Assembly: GCF_030440515.1 (NCBI RefSeq)
Contig: NZ_CP076543.1
Coordinates: 1,860,001-1,924,000 of the forward strand
Length of the DNA stretch: 64,000 bases
Direction: 5' to 3'
Source of the DNA: Streptomyces xanthophaeus
Lineage (GTDB): Bacteria; Actinomycetota; Actinomycetes; Streptomycetales; Streptomycetaceae
Shown piece after piece: positions 11,564 to 19,751 of this stretch (its first letter is position 1; every line of letters begins with the position of its first letter). The position numbers and the translations under genes are program-made. Below the pieces are notes generated by a model that did not search any database, was not told the DNA's origin, and was given only the letters and a program-made list of their open reading frames with translations.

Positions 11564-11582
11564 ATGACCTTCAGAAGATCAT
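11564..11582. promoter_or_regulatory. 19-bp inverted repeat between LysR gene and lpdA
   Basis: ATGACCTTC and GAAGATCAT flank a single central A and match at eight of nine positions. The site lies about midway between the divergent LysR and lpdA starts, where a LysR-type protein would bind. The classical T-N11-A is not exact, so this is a position-based inference. Confidence 0.45.
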
Positions 11583-11622
11583 TTCCTTGGACTTGACCCA
11601 ACGGGCGGTGGAGGCTGGCGAC

Positions 11623-13035
11623 ATGACCAACGACAGCGCAGTGGATGTGATCGTGATCGGCGGCGGTACGGGCGGCTACAGCACCGCCCTGCGCGCCTCG
11701 GCCCTGGGCCTGAGCGTCCTGCTCGCGGAACGCGACAAGGTCGGCGGGACCTGCCTGCACCGGGGCTGCATCCCCAGCAAGGCCATGCTGCACGCGGCGG
11801 AACTCGTCGACGGCATAGCCGAGGCGCGCGAGCGCTGGGGGGTCCGGGCGAGCGTGGAGTCGGTCGACTGGCCGGCCCTGACCGCCACCCGCGACGACAT
11901 CGTCTCCCGCAACCACAAGGGTGTGGAAGGGCACTTGGAGCACGCAGGGGTGCGGGTGGTGCGCAGAGGCGCCCGGTTGACGGGGCCGCGCTCGGTACGG
12001 ACCGAGGACGGGCGGGAGTTCACCGCCACCCGCGGGATCGTGCTGGCCACCGGGTCCCGGCCGCGTAGCCTGCCCGGCCTGGAGCCCGACGGCCACACGG
12101 TGGTGACCAGTGACGACGCGCTGTTCGCGCCCGGCCTGCCCGCTTCGGTGCTGGTGCTGGGCGGCGGGGCGATCGGGGTCGAGTACGCGTCCTTCCACCG
12201 TTCCATGGGCGCCGAGGTGACCCTGGTCGAGGCCGCGGACCGGCTGGTCCCGCTGGAGGACACGGACGTGTCCCGGCACCTGGCGCGGGGCCTGAAGAAG
12301 CGCGGGATCGACGTGCAGACCGGGGCCCGGCTGGAGGGCGCCGAGCGGCTCGCCTCCGGCGGCGTCCGGGCCACCGTGCGCACCGCGCGGGGGGAGCTGC
12401 GGGAGATCGGGGCGGAGCGCCTGCTGGTGGCGGTCGGGCGGGTCCCGGTGACCGACGGCCTGGACCTCGCGGCGGCCGGACTGGCCACCGACGGGCGGGG
12501 GTTCGTGGCCCCGGCCGACTGGTCCCGGCTGGAGACCGCCGTCCCGGGGATCCATGTGGTGGGCGACCTGCTGCCGCCGCCCTCGCTCGGGCTGGCGCAC
12601 GCCTCCTTCGCGGAGGGCCTGCTGGTCGCGGAGACCCTGGCCGGGGTGGCGAGCGCGCCGGTGGACTACGCGGCGGTGCCGCGGGTGACCTACTCGGCCC
12701 CGCAGACCGCCGCCGTCGGGCTGACGGAGGCGCAGGCGCGCGAGGCGGCGTACGACGTGGTGGTGAACACGATGCCGCTGACCGCCGTGGCCAAGGGCAT
12801 GGTGCACGGGCAGGGCGGCACGGTGAAGGTGGTCGCCGAGCGGCACGGGCGGGTGCTCGGCGTGCACCTGGTGGGGCCGCACGTGTCGGAGATGATCGCG
12901 GAGAGCCAGCTGATCGTGGGCTGGGACGCGGAACCGGGCGATGTGGCACGGCACGTCCACGCCCACCCGACGCTGTCGGAGGCGGTCGGGGAGGCCTTCC
13001 TCAGCCTGGCGGGCCGCGGACTGCACCAGCAGTAG
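11623..13035 (+). CDS. lpdA: dihydrolipoyl dehydrogenase (E3)
   Basis: A 470-residue FAD-dependent pyridine nucleotide-disulfide oxidoreductase. It reoxidises dihydrolipoyl groups of 2-oxoacid dehydrogenase or glycine cleavage complexes with NAD+. IGGGTGG near residue 12 is the FAD dinucleotide motif. GGTCLHRGCIPSK holds the redox-active CX4C pair, LGGGAIGVEYA is the NAD-binding motif, and HAHPTLSEAV near the C-terminus carries the catalytic His-Glu. The ATG at 11623 has GGAGG ten bases upstream. A TTG 12 codons earlier is in frame but its extra codons lie over the ribosome site. No E1/E2 genes are near, so it may be a second, conditionally expressed E3 under the divergent LysR regulator. Confidence 0.93.
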   Translation: MTNDSAVDVIVIGGGTGGYSTALRASALGLSVLLAERDKVGGTCLHRGCIPSKAMLHAAELVDGIAEARERWGVRASVESVDWPALTATRDDIVSRNHKGVEGHLEHAGVRVVRRGARLTGPRSVRTEDGREFTATRGIVLATGSRPRSLPGLEPDGHTVVTSDDALFAPGLPASVLVLGGGAIGVEYASFHRSMGAEVTLVEAADRLVPLEDTDVSRHLARGLKKRGIDVQTGARLEGAERLASGGVRATVRTARGELREIGAERLLVAVGRVPVTDGLDLAAAGLATDGRGFVAPADWSRLETAVPGIHVVGDLLPPPSLGLAHASFAEGLLVAETLAGVASAPVDYAAVPRVTYSAPQTAAVGLTEAQAREAAYDVVVNTMPLTAVAKGMVHGQGGTVKVVAERHGRVLGVHLVGPHVSEMIAESQLIVGWDAEPGDVARHVHAHPTLSEAVGEAFLSLAGRGLHQQ

Positions 13036-13112
13036 CCCGGCTCCCCGGGAGGGGCCCGCCGGCACCGGGCTCCGGGCCTTGGCCAGGGGATTAACCCCCT
13101 ATCCGGGGAACT

Positions 13113-13147
13113 GCGGGGCCCGCGGAGCAGTAGGCGGCGGGCCCCGC
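13113..13147 (+). promoter_or_regulatory. 11-bp perfect hairpin with GGAG in the loop, abutting the M14 start
   Basis: GCGGGGCCCGC and its exact complement GCGGGCCCCGC flank a 13-base loop that begins GGAG, and the arm ends four bases before ATG 13152. With no U-tract it is not a clean intrinsic terminator for lpdA. It could fold in the mRNA and limit ribosome access to the carboxypeptidase start. Alternatively the true start may be GTG 13164. Confidence 0.4.
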
Positions 13148-13151
13148 GGGC

Positions 13152-14477
13152 ATGGCATCCCTTGTGACTCTCCTCCGTGACATGCGCTACCCCACACCGC
13201 GGGAACTCGGGCTCGCCGCCCGTGCTCTGGCGGACGAACACCCCGGCGAGGCCCGGCTCCGCCAGGCCGGCACCTCCCGGGCCGGACAGCCGCTCTGGGT
13301 GCTGTCCGTCGCCGCGACCGGCGGCGCCCCGCGCGCGGCCGACCGCAACGTCCTCGTCGTCGCCGGGGCGCACGCCAACGAGCCCGTCGGCGGCGCCACC
13401 GCCCTCTCGCTCGCCCGGCGCGTCCTCGACGACCCGGCGCCGCGGGCCGGCTGCGGCTGGCACTTCCTGCTCTGTGCCGACCCGGACGGCGCGGACCTGC
13501 ACCGCACCCCCCACCCGTACTCGCTGCTCGACTACCACCGGAACTTCTTCCGGCCTCCCGGCCCCGAACAGCCCGAGTGGGCGCCGTCCTTACTGCCCCC
13601 GGACCGGCTGCCGCCCGAGACCCTGGCCCTGATGGCGCTCATCGACGAACTGCGGCCCGTCCTGCAGGTCTCCCTGCACGCCACCGACCTCGGCGGCTCC
13701 TGGGTGCAGCTCACCCGGGACGTGCCCGGCCTCGCCGAGCCGTTCGCCAAATCGGCCGCCGAGCTGCGCATCCCGGTGGAGAACGGCGCCTCCGACGCGG
13801 CCGGCTGGCCCTCCCCCGGGCCCGGGATCTTCGTCATCCCGCAGCCGGGCAGCGAGGCCGCCGGGGCCTTCCACCCGGAGGACACCCGGCTGAGCACCTG
13901 GTACCACGCCCACCGCTACGCCGGCACGACCGCCATCGTCGAAGTCCCCATGTGGGCCTCCGACCTGGTGGACGATCCGGCCCCGCACCCCGACCCGCGC
14001 GGCGCCCTGCGGATGCTGGCCGAGCGGCTCACCGCGGACGCCGCGCTCGTCGCCTCGGTCCGCGGCGGCGCCGACGTACGGCCGGGTCCGCCCTACGAGG
14101 ACGAGGACGAGGCCCCGGCCGCGGCGCCCCTGCTGCGCGCGGTGGACTGGACGCTCGCGCTGATCCCGCGGATCGCCGCCGAGTGGACGGCCGGGGCCCC
14201 CGAGGAGGCCTCGGCGGCGTACATCGCCAGCATCGACGCCTTCGGGCGGCGCCTGTCGCTGCGCGCCGCCGCGATGCTGCTGCGGGTGCTGCGCGCCCAG
14301 GGGCATCCGGCGGCGCCCGGGCTGGACCGGCTGGTCACCGGGTGGTGCGAGGACTTCGCGACCCGTTTCGGGGCCCGCTGGGTCCCGGTGGCCACCCAGG
14401 TGGAACACCAGTCCCGGACCGTCCTGGCCGCCTACGACCGCCTCGTCGCGGCCGGCCGGGACGAGCGGGCCGGCTGA
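13152..14477 (+). CDS. M14-family zinc carboxypeptidase
   Basis: A 441-residue protein with the M14 metallocarboxypeptidase fold. The zinc ligands are His and Glu in GAHANEPVG (HxxE, near residue 75) and the His in VSLHATDLGG near residue 177. The catalytic Glu is in AIVEVPMW near residue 262. There is no signal peptide, so it is cytoplasmic; the M14 family includes peptidases and deglutamylases, and the substrate is unknown. Codon 147 is TTA (13590-13592), rare in Streptomyces and decoded only by the bldA tRNA, so translation may be tied to development. The start is ATG 13152, but GTG 13164 is possible given the hairpin. The stop codon lies in a tandem repeat. Confidence 0.85.
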   Translation: MASLVTLLRDMRYPTPRELGLAARALADEHPGEARLRQAGTSRAGQPLWVLSVAATGGAPRAADRNVLVVAGAHANEPVGGATALSLARRVLDDPAPRAGCGWHFLLCADPDGADLHRTPHPYSLLDYHRNFFRPPGPEQPEWAPSLLPPDRLPPETLALMALIDELRPVLQVSLHATDLGGSWVQLTRDVPGLAEPFAKSAAELRIPVENGASDAAGWPSPGPGIFVIPQPGSEAAGAFHPEDTRLSTWYHAHRYAGTTAIVEVPMWASDLVDDPAPHPDPRGALRMLAERLTADAALVASVRGGADVRPGPPYEDEDEAPAAAPLLRAVDWTLALIPRIAAEWTAGAPEEASAAYIASIDAFGRRLSLRAAAMLLRVLRAQGHPAAPGLDRLVTGWCEDFATRFGARWVPVATQVEHQSRTVLAAYDRLVAAGRDERAG

Positions 14478-14570
14478 GCGGGCCGGCTGAGCGGGCCGGG
14501 CCGGCGGGCGGGGTGAGCGGACGGAGTCGGCGGACGGGGTGATCGGGCGGAGCCGGCGGACGGGCCGGGC
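14463..14570. repeat. two short GC-rich tandem repeats after the M14 gene
   Basis: Two and a half copies of GAGCGGGCCGGCT (14463-14499) span the M14 stop codon. They are followed by two ~20-bp copies of a GGMCGGAGYCGGCGGACGGG unit (about 14518-14565). They fill the gap between two convergent genes and may act in transcription termination or be simple slippage. No U-tract hairpin is seen. Confidence 0.6.
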
Positions 14571-14575
14571 GGTGG

Positions 14576-15421
14576 TCAGGTCCCGGGCGGCCCCAGGCGG
14601 GTGTCCGGGCCGGGCGGCGGCAGCGCCACCGGCCTGGCCCCGTCGTGGTCCTCCCCGGCGTCGTGGAGGGGGCGGGTCCCTTCGGCCGCGTCCGCCAGCC
14701 ACTGCCAGACGTGCGGCCGGCGGGGGGCCGGGGCCACGGCGGGCTCCCCGCCGGATATCCAGGTCGTGAGGGTGAACCGGTGGTCCGCGAACCGCCCGCT
14801 CGGGCAGGTGGACGGCACGACCTCGTGGAAGGCCCCGGAGGGGAAGAAGGCGATGGTGTCGTGCTCGGGCTCGATCGTGCGGTAGGACTCCCCCGGCCGC
14901 GCCCGGACCTCGTCCACCACGGTGTCGTACAGGCGCAGTTGGCCGCCGCCGAAGCCGCGCGGCGTGCGGTGCAGGTAGTACACGGCGGACAGTGCCGTAC
15001 TCACGTCCCGGACACGCGAGGAGTCCGTGTGGATGCCGAAGTGGCCGCCTTCGCCGTGCGCCGTCAGGACGGTCAACGACTGTGCGAGTGCGGCCCGGTG
15101 ACCGAGGACCTCCTGGACGAGCGGCAGACAGTCGGCCAGATGTGCGCTGAACACCTCGCTGGTCACGGGAAGGACCAGCGAGTCCCGCCCCTTGCGGGAC
15201 ACCTGTCCGGTCAGCGGGTCCAGGACGGTCCCCGCCGTGAAGTCCTCCTCGCGCGATATCGCGTACTCCAGCAGGGCGGCGGCGCGCTCCGCCCCCAGGA
15301 AGTTCTCGAAACGGCAGACCGGTGCCGGTACCGCGAGCGCGGGGGACCACCGGTCGGAGGGAGGCAGGACTCGCGGGCTGATTTCCATCGGCGTGGCCGG
15401 TTCCATCGTGTATCCGCTCAT
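14576..15421 (-). CDS. 2-oxoglutarate/Fe(II)-dependent oxygenase, prolyl-4-hydroxylase type
   Basis: A 281-residue protein with the double-stranded beta-helix iron site. HTDSS near residue 125 supplies the first His and Asp, and GAFHEV near residue 196 the distal His. An Arg in DHRFTLTTW binds 2-oxoglutarate. GFGGGQLRLYD and YYLHRTPRG match the prolyl 4-hydroxylase/PKHD branch. These enzymes hydroxylate protein or small-molecule targets using O2 and 2-oxoglutarate. The ATG at 15421 is the most upstream start; a second in-frame ATG is six codons in. It is divergent from the MerR-methyltransferase gene, 209 bp apart, so co-regulation is possible. Confidence 0.85.
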   Translation of the reverse strand: MSGYTMEPATPMEISPRVLPPSDRWSPALAVPAPVCRFENFLGAERAAALLEYAISREEDFTAGTVLDPLTGQVSRKGRDSLVLPVTSEVFSAHLADCLPLVQEVLGHRAALAQSLTVLTAHGEGGHFGIHTDSSRVRDVSTALSAVYYLHRTPRGFGGGQLRLYDTVVDEVRARPGESYRTIEPEHDTIAFFPSGAFHEVVPSTCPSGRFADHRFTLTTWISGGEPAVAPAPRRPHVWQWLADAAEGTRPLHDAGEDHDGARPVALPPPGPDTRLGPPGT

Positions 15422-15592
15422 AGCCCGGAACCGTACGACGGCGGCCGTCCGCGCCGAAGGAGCACAAGGGGGCGCACGGAAGTGCGCCGCCCACGCCCGC
15501 GCCGGGCGTCCGGTGCGGCCCGGCCGGCGGGCACGTCACCGGGAAGCGGAACCGGACCGGGGAGTCCTCGACCCGGGGATCGCGCGTGCGGC

Positions 15593-15623
15593 TTGACCCT
15601 CACGTGGCGTCAGGCCGCACAGT
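15593..15623 (+). promoter_or_regulatory. MerR-type promoter and operator
   Basis: TTGACC (-35) and CACAGT (-10) are 19 bp apart, the elongated spacer typical of MerR-activated promoters. Between them sits a dyad, CCTCACG-TGG-CGTCAGG (15598-15614, one mismatch). Transcription would begin within a few bases of the ATG at 15631, giving a leaderless or nearly leaderless mRNA. The site almost certainly serves autoregulation by the MerR protein it precedes. Confidence 0.65.
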
Positions 15624-15630
15624 CGGTGCC

Positions 15631-16746
15631 ATGGACGATCACTGGACCGTGGGACGCGTGGCCGAGCTGGCCGACGTGAGCGTCCGCACCCTGCACCACT
15701 ACGACGACATCGGGCTCGTCCGGCCTTCGGCACGGACCGCGGCCGGGTACCGGGCCTACTCGGCCGGCGACATGGAGCGACTGCGGGAGGTGCTGGCCTA
15801 CCGGCGGTTGGGCTTCGGGCTGCGGGAGGTTGCGGAACTGGTCGGCGACCCGTCCACCGACGCGGCGGCACACCTGCGCCGACTGCGCGGCCTGCTGCTG
15901 GAGCGGCGGGATCGGGCCGACGCCATGGTGGCGGCCATCGACCGGGAACTGGAAGCACGGGCGAAGGGGCGGAAGGTGACACCGGAGGAGCAACTGGAGA
16001 TGCTCGGCGCACGGTTGTACGACGCGATCGGCGGTGCCTACCCCGCGACACGGCGTACCGAGCCGCGGATCGCCGCGCAGATCTGGGACGCGCTCGGGGA
16101 CGCGCGGACGGTGCTGAACGTCGGGGCCGGCACCGGCTCCTACGAGCCCACCGATCGCGAGGTGACCGCGGTGGAGCCGTCGGCGGTCATGCGGGGGCAG
16201 CGGCCCGCCGGTGCGGCGCCGTGCGTGGCCGCCGCGGCGGAGAGCCTGCCGTTCGAGGACGGGTCCTTCGACGTCGCGATGGCCGTCTCCACCGTTCACC
16301 ACTGGGGGGATCCGATCGCGGGGCTGCACGAGATGCGGCGCGTGGCCCGCCGGGTGGTGGTACTCACCTTCGACACCGACGAGCCCGGTTGGCAGGACCG
16401 TTTCTGGCTCCCCCGCGACTATCTGCCCGAGTTCGCCGGCGTCCTCGCCGACTTCCCCTCGCTCGCGGCGATGGCCGACGCGATCGGCGCCCGCGCCGAG
16501 CCGGTGCCCGTCCCGTGGGACTGCGCCGACGGCCTGTTCGAGGCGTACTGGCGCCGACCGGAGGCGTATCTGGAGGAGCGCGTGCGCCGTGCGATGTCGG
16601 TGTGGACCAGGGTCGGGCCGGAGGCCGAGCGGCGGGCGGTGCGACGCCTCGGGGACGACCTCGCCTGCGGCCGGTGGGCCGAACGCAACGGCGACCTCAC
16701 CGACCTCGACGCGGCGGATCTGGGCCTGCGCCTGCTCACGGCGTGA
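15631..16746 (+). CDS. MerR-family regulator fused to a SAM-dependent methyltransferase
   Basis: A 371-residue two-domain protein. Residues 1-70 form the MerR winged helix (WTVGRVAELADVSVRTLHHY, then YRAYSAGDMERL). A dimerisation coil covers ~75-125. Residues ~150-290 form a class I methyltransferase, with SAM-binding NVGAGTGSYEP as motif I, PFEDGSFDVAMAVSTVHHW as the acidic/motif IV region and an EMRRVARRVVVL strand. MerR regulators normally carry a small-molecule or metal sensor at this position. Here the methyltransferase may act as sensor or modify the ligand. It starts at ATG 15631 right after the predicted promoter. Its 3' end overlaps the GNAT gene by 11 bp. Confidence 0.88.
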   Translation: MDDHWTVGRVAELADVSVRTLHHYDDIGLVRPSARTAAGYRAYSAGDMERLREVLAYRRLGFGLREVAELVGDPSTDAAAHLRRLRGLLLERRDRADAMVAAIDRELEARAKGRKVTPEEQLEMLGARLYDAIGGAYPATRRTEPRIAAQIWDALGDARTVLNVGAGTGSYEPTDREVTAVEPSAVMRGQRPAGAAPCVAAAAESLPFEDGSFDVAMAVSTVHHWGDPIAGLHEMRRVARRVVVLTFDTDEPGWQDRFWLPRDYLPEFAGVLADFPSLAAMADAIGARAEPVPVPWDCADGLFEAYWRRPEAYLEERVRRAMSVWTRVGPEAERRAVRRLGDDLACGRWAERNGDLTDLDAADLGLRLLTA

Positions 16747-17215
16747 ACGGCGCCGCCTCCACCGCGAGGGCGTAGCGCTGCTTCGGCCTGCCGGTGGCGC
16801 CGAGCCGGTCGTAGAAGCGGATCGCGCCTTCGTTCCAGTCCGGGGTCTGCCACTGGACCTGGTCGAGGCCGAGCTCGCGGGCCAGACCCGTCACGCCGTC
16901 CATCAGGGCGGCGCCGAGTCCGTGGCCGCGGGCCTCCTCCGCCAGGTAGAGGCAGTCCATGTGCAGGTGGTACCGGGCGTCCCAGAAGGCGAACTCGGCG
17001 GAGCAGGCGGCGTATCCGGCGACCGTGCCGTCCGGGGTCTCGGCGAGCAGCACCCACAGCCGGGCGTCCTCGGCGAACAGCTGCGGGCCGAGCCGCTCGG
17101 CGAGGTCCGGCGGGCGCGGCACCGACTTCTCGTACGCCACGTGCTCGTGGACGAGTTCGGCCAGGCGGGGCAGGTCCCCGACGCGTGCGCGGCGGATGAC
17201 GCAGGTGTGTTCCAT
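16736..17215 (-). CDS. GNAT-family N-acetyltransferase
   Basis: A 159-residue acetyl-CoA-dependent acyltransferase. The acetyl-CoA pyrophosphate loop is EEARGHGLGAALMDGV (QxxGxG/A type) near residue 95. The C-terminal WNEGAIRFYDRLGA is the conserved motif B region. The substrate cannot be predicted. I start at ATG 17215 with AGGA eight bases upstream; an in-frame ATG three codons earlier overlaps that site. It overlaps the end of the MerR gene, convergent. Confidence 0.88.
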   Translation of the reverse strand: MEHTCVIRRARVGDLPRLAELVHEHVAYEKSVPRPPDLAERLGPQLFAEDARLWVLLAETPDGTVAGYAACSAEFAFWDARYHLHMDCLYLAEEARGHGLGAALMDGVTGLARELGLDQVQWQTPDWNEGAIRFYDRLGATGRPKQRYALAVEAAPFTP

Positions 17216-17280
17216 GACCACCATCCTGCGCGCCGGCTCCCGGCGCCGTACCGGCGGGGCGCCATCGGGCGACACCCTCA

Positions 17281-17321
17281 GGGGATGCCCCCGGGGAATG
17301 CCCGGGGAATGCCCGGGGGAC
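17281..17321. repeat. 11-bp tandem repeat, about three copies
   Basis: Two exact copies of GGGGAATGCCC follow a near copy, GGGGATGCCCC, and end in a partial fourth. They lie between the FHA gene stop (17329) and the GNAT start. They are short, GC-rich and partly self-complementary, so they could fold in the FHA transcript's 3' end. Confidence 0.6.
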
Positions 17322-17328
17322 GCCGCCC

Positions 17329-17892
17329 TCAGCTCGACGAGAGCCGGAAGGTCATGTTCCCGAAGCTGACCTGGTCCCCGTCGCGGACCACCGCGGAGCC
17401 GGTCACCCGGTGCCCGTTGACCGTGGTCCCGTTGGTGGAGCCGAGGTCCCGGAGCACCCACACCCCAGCCTGCAGCCGGAGCTCCGCATGCGCCCGGGAG
17501 ACCGTCTCGTGGCTGAGCCGCAGCCCGTTGCCGGGGTCGCGGCCGATCCGCAGGGCCGCCGCGCTCGGATGCGGCAGCAGCAGCTTGGGCAGCCGCTCGG
17601 CGTTCCAGGCGCGCCGGACCCCGAGGGACACGGCCGAGGCCCGGCCGACCCAGCCGAACAGCCGACGGGTCCAGGGGCTTTCGGCCGCCTCCCGGGAATG
17701 GAGGTCGGCCGTCAGCACGGCCAGCTCCTCGGAGCGGCGGGCGACCAGGGCGAGTTCCATCCGGCGCAGGAAGGTGTCGTGGGACAGCTTGCCGAGGGCC
17801 GCGCCCTCCCTGAGCTGGCCCAGCGCCCGGTCGCGCTCGGCGTCGGACAGCCGCGGCGCGGGAAAGGCGGGAATCTCGAAACTGGACGTCAC
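17329..17892 (-). CDS. DUF1707 and FHA domain protein
   Basis: A 187-residue cytoplasmic protein. Residues ~12-65 are a DUF1707 module (LSDAERDRALGQLREG...LSHDTFLRRMELAL), common in actinobacterial regulators. Residues ~110-185 are a forkhead-associated domain with the phosphothreonine-binding signatures RIGRDPGNGLRL, SRAHAEL and GSTNGTTVNG. FHA domains read phosphorylation by Ser/Thr kinases, and two kinases are encoded elsewhere in this window, though a link is only a guess. The start is GTG 17892 and the ribosome site is weak. It is divergent from treZ with 110 bp between. Confidence 0.88.
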   Translation of the reverse strand: MTSSFEIPAFPAPRLSDAERDRALGQLREGAALGKLSHDTFLRRMELALVARRSEELAVLTADLHSREAAESPWTRRLFGWVGRASAVSLGVRRAWNAERLPKLLLPHPSAAALRIGRDPGNGLRLSHETVSRAHAELRLQAGVWVLRDLGSTNGTTVNGHRVTGSAVVRDGDQVSFGNMTFRLSSS

Positions 17893-18002
17893 AGGGTGAT
17901 TGTCGGCCCGTCGGGGCCGGAGTGTCCAGAACTCCCCCGCCACGCCCGGAATGATGGGCACGATACGCATGCTGGACACCGCCGCCGACGAGGGGACCGT
18001 CC

Positions 18003-19748
18003 GTGCAGTTCGAGGTGTGGGCACCACTGACAGGTCACGTCGCCATGCTGCTCGACGGGACGACGTACGACATGGCGCGCGATCCGGACCGGGACGGCTG
18101 GTGGACCGCCGAGGCCCCGGCCGCCGACGGGAGCCGCTACGGATTCCTGCTCGACGGCGACGGCCCGCGGCCGGACCCGCGCGGACGCCGGCTGCCCGAC
18201 GGGCCCGACGGCCTGTCCGCGGTGGTCGATCCGCAGACCCTCGCCCCGCAGCCCGCGCGACCATCCCACACCCGGCTCCAGGACGCGGTCCTGTACGAGC
18301 TGCACATCGGCACCTTCACCCCCGAGGGCACCTTCGACGCGGCTGCCGCCCGGCTCGGGCACCTCACCGCCCTCGGCGTCACGCACGTGGAGCTGATGCC
18401 GGTCTGCTCCTTCTCCGGCCGGCACGGCTGGGGGTACGACGGGGTCGCGCCCTGGGCGGTGCACGAGCCGTACGGCGGTCCGGCCGGCCTGGCCCGCTTC
18501 ACGGCCGCCGCGCACGAGGCGGGGCTGGGCGTGGTGCTGGACGTGGTCCACAACCACCTCGGCCCGTCCGGCAACCACCTGCCCGCCTTCGGCCCGTACT
18601 TCACCGACACCCACCACACCCCGTGGGGCTCCGCGGTGAACCTGGACGCGGCCGGCTCCGACGAGGTGCGCGCCTACCTGCTCGGAAGCGCGCTGGCCTG
18701 GCTGCGCGACTACGGGATCGACGGGCTGCGGCTCGACGCCGTGCACGCGCTGGCCGACGACCGGGCGCTGACCTTCCTGGAGGAACTGTCCGCGGCCGTC
18801 GACGAACTGGCCGCGGACACCGGCCGCCCGCTGTTCCTGATCGCCGAGTCCGACCGCTGCGACCCCCGCACCACCACCCCGCGCGCCGCGGGGGGCCTGG
18901 GCCTGCACGCCCAGTGGAACGACGACTTCCACCACGCCCTGCACTGCGCGCTGACGGGCGAGTCCCAGGCGTACTACGCGGACTTCGCCGCGGCCCCGCT
19001 CGCCGCCCTCGCCAAGACCATGACCCGGGTCTTCTTCCACGACGGGACGTGGTCCTCCTTCCGCGGCCGTACCCACGGCCGCCCGGTGGACCACCGCCGG
19101 ACCCCGGCCCACCGCTTCCTCGGCTACACCCAGACCCACGACCAGGTCGGCAACCGGGCGCTCGGTGACCGGCTCTCCGCCTCGCTCTCCCCCGGGCTGC
19201 TGGCGTGCGCCGCGACCGTGGCCCTCACCGGGCCGTTCGTGCCGATGCTGTTCATGGGCGAGGAGTGGGGGGCGAAGACCCCCTGGCAGTACTTCACCGA
19301 CCATCCGGACCCGGGCCTCGCCGAGGCGGTACGGTCCGGCCGGCGCCGGGAGTTCGCGGCGCACGGCTGGAAGGCCGAGGAGATCCCGGACCCGCAGGAC
19401 CCGGCCACCCGGGACCGCTCCTGCCTGGACTGGGCGGAGCCCGAACAGGCCGTCCACGCCCGCCTGCTGGACTGGTACCGCACGGTGATCGCACTCCGCC
19501 GCACCCATCACGACCTGCGCGACCCGGACCTGGGGGCGGTCCGGGTCGCGCACGACGAGGAGCGTCGCTGGCTCACCTTCCGGCGGGGCGACGTCCGGGT
19601 GGCCGTGAACCTCTCGCCGGACCCGGTGACGATCGCGCTGGGCCGCAACGGGGTACGGGTGCTGGCCTCCTGGGAGCCGGTCGACCACCCGGGTCCCGAC
19701 GGGCGGATCCACGTGCCCGGCGAAACGGCGGTCGTCCTGGCCCCGTGA
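18003..19748 (+). CDS. treZ: malto-oligosyltrehalose trehalohydrolase TreZ
   Basis: A 581-residue GH13 enzyme that releases free trehalose from the maltooligosyl-trehalose made by TreY. An N-terminal CBM48-like domain (FEVWAPLTGHVAM) precedes the barrel. HGWGYDGVAPWAVHEPYGG is typical of the TreZ/branching branch. LDVVHNHLG is region I, GLRLDAVHAL holds the nucleophile Asp, LIAESD the acid Glu, and QTHDQVGNR the His-Asp. FMGEEWGAKTPWQYFTDH is TreZ-specific. It starts at GTG 18003 behind GAGGGG. The 3' end is 3 bp from the convergent peptidase gene. Confidence 0.95.
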   Translation: MQFEVWAPLTGHVAMLLDGTTYDMARDPDRDGWWTAEAPAADGSRYGFLLDGDGPRPDPRGRRLPDGPDGLSAVVDPQTLAPQPARPSHTRLQDAVLYELHIGTFTPEGTFDAAAARLGHLTALGVTHVELMPVCSFSGRHGWGYDGVAPWAVHEPYGGPAGLARFTAAAHEAGLGVVLDVVHNHLGPSGNHLPAFGPYFTDTHHTPWGSAVNLDAAGSDEVRAYLLGSALAWLRDYGIDGLRLDAVHALADDRALTFLEELSAAVDELAADTGRPLFLIAESDRCDPRTTTPRAAGGLGLHAQWNDDFHHALHCALTGESQAYYADFAAAPLAALAKTMTRVFFHDGTWSSFRGRTHGRPVDHRRTPAHRFLGYTQTHDQVGNRALGDRLSASLSPGLLACAATVALTGPFVPMLFMGEEWGAKTPWQYFTDHPDPGLAEAVRSGRRREFAAHGWKAEEIPDPQDPATRDRSCLDWAEPEQAVHARLLDWYRTVIALRRTHHDLRDPDLGAVRVAHDEERRWLTFRRGDVRVAVNLSPDPVTIALGRNGVRVLASWEPVDHPGPDGRIHVPGETAVVLAP

Positions 19749-19751
19749 GGC

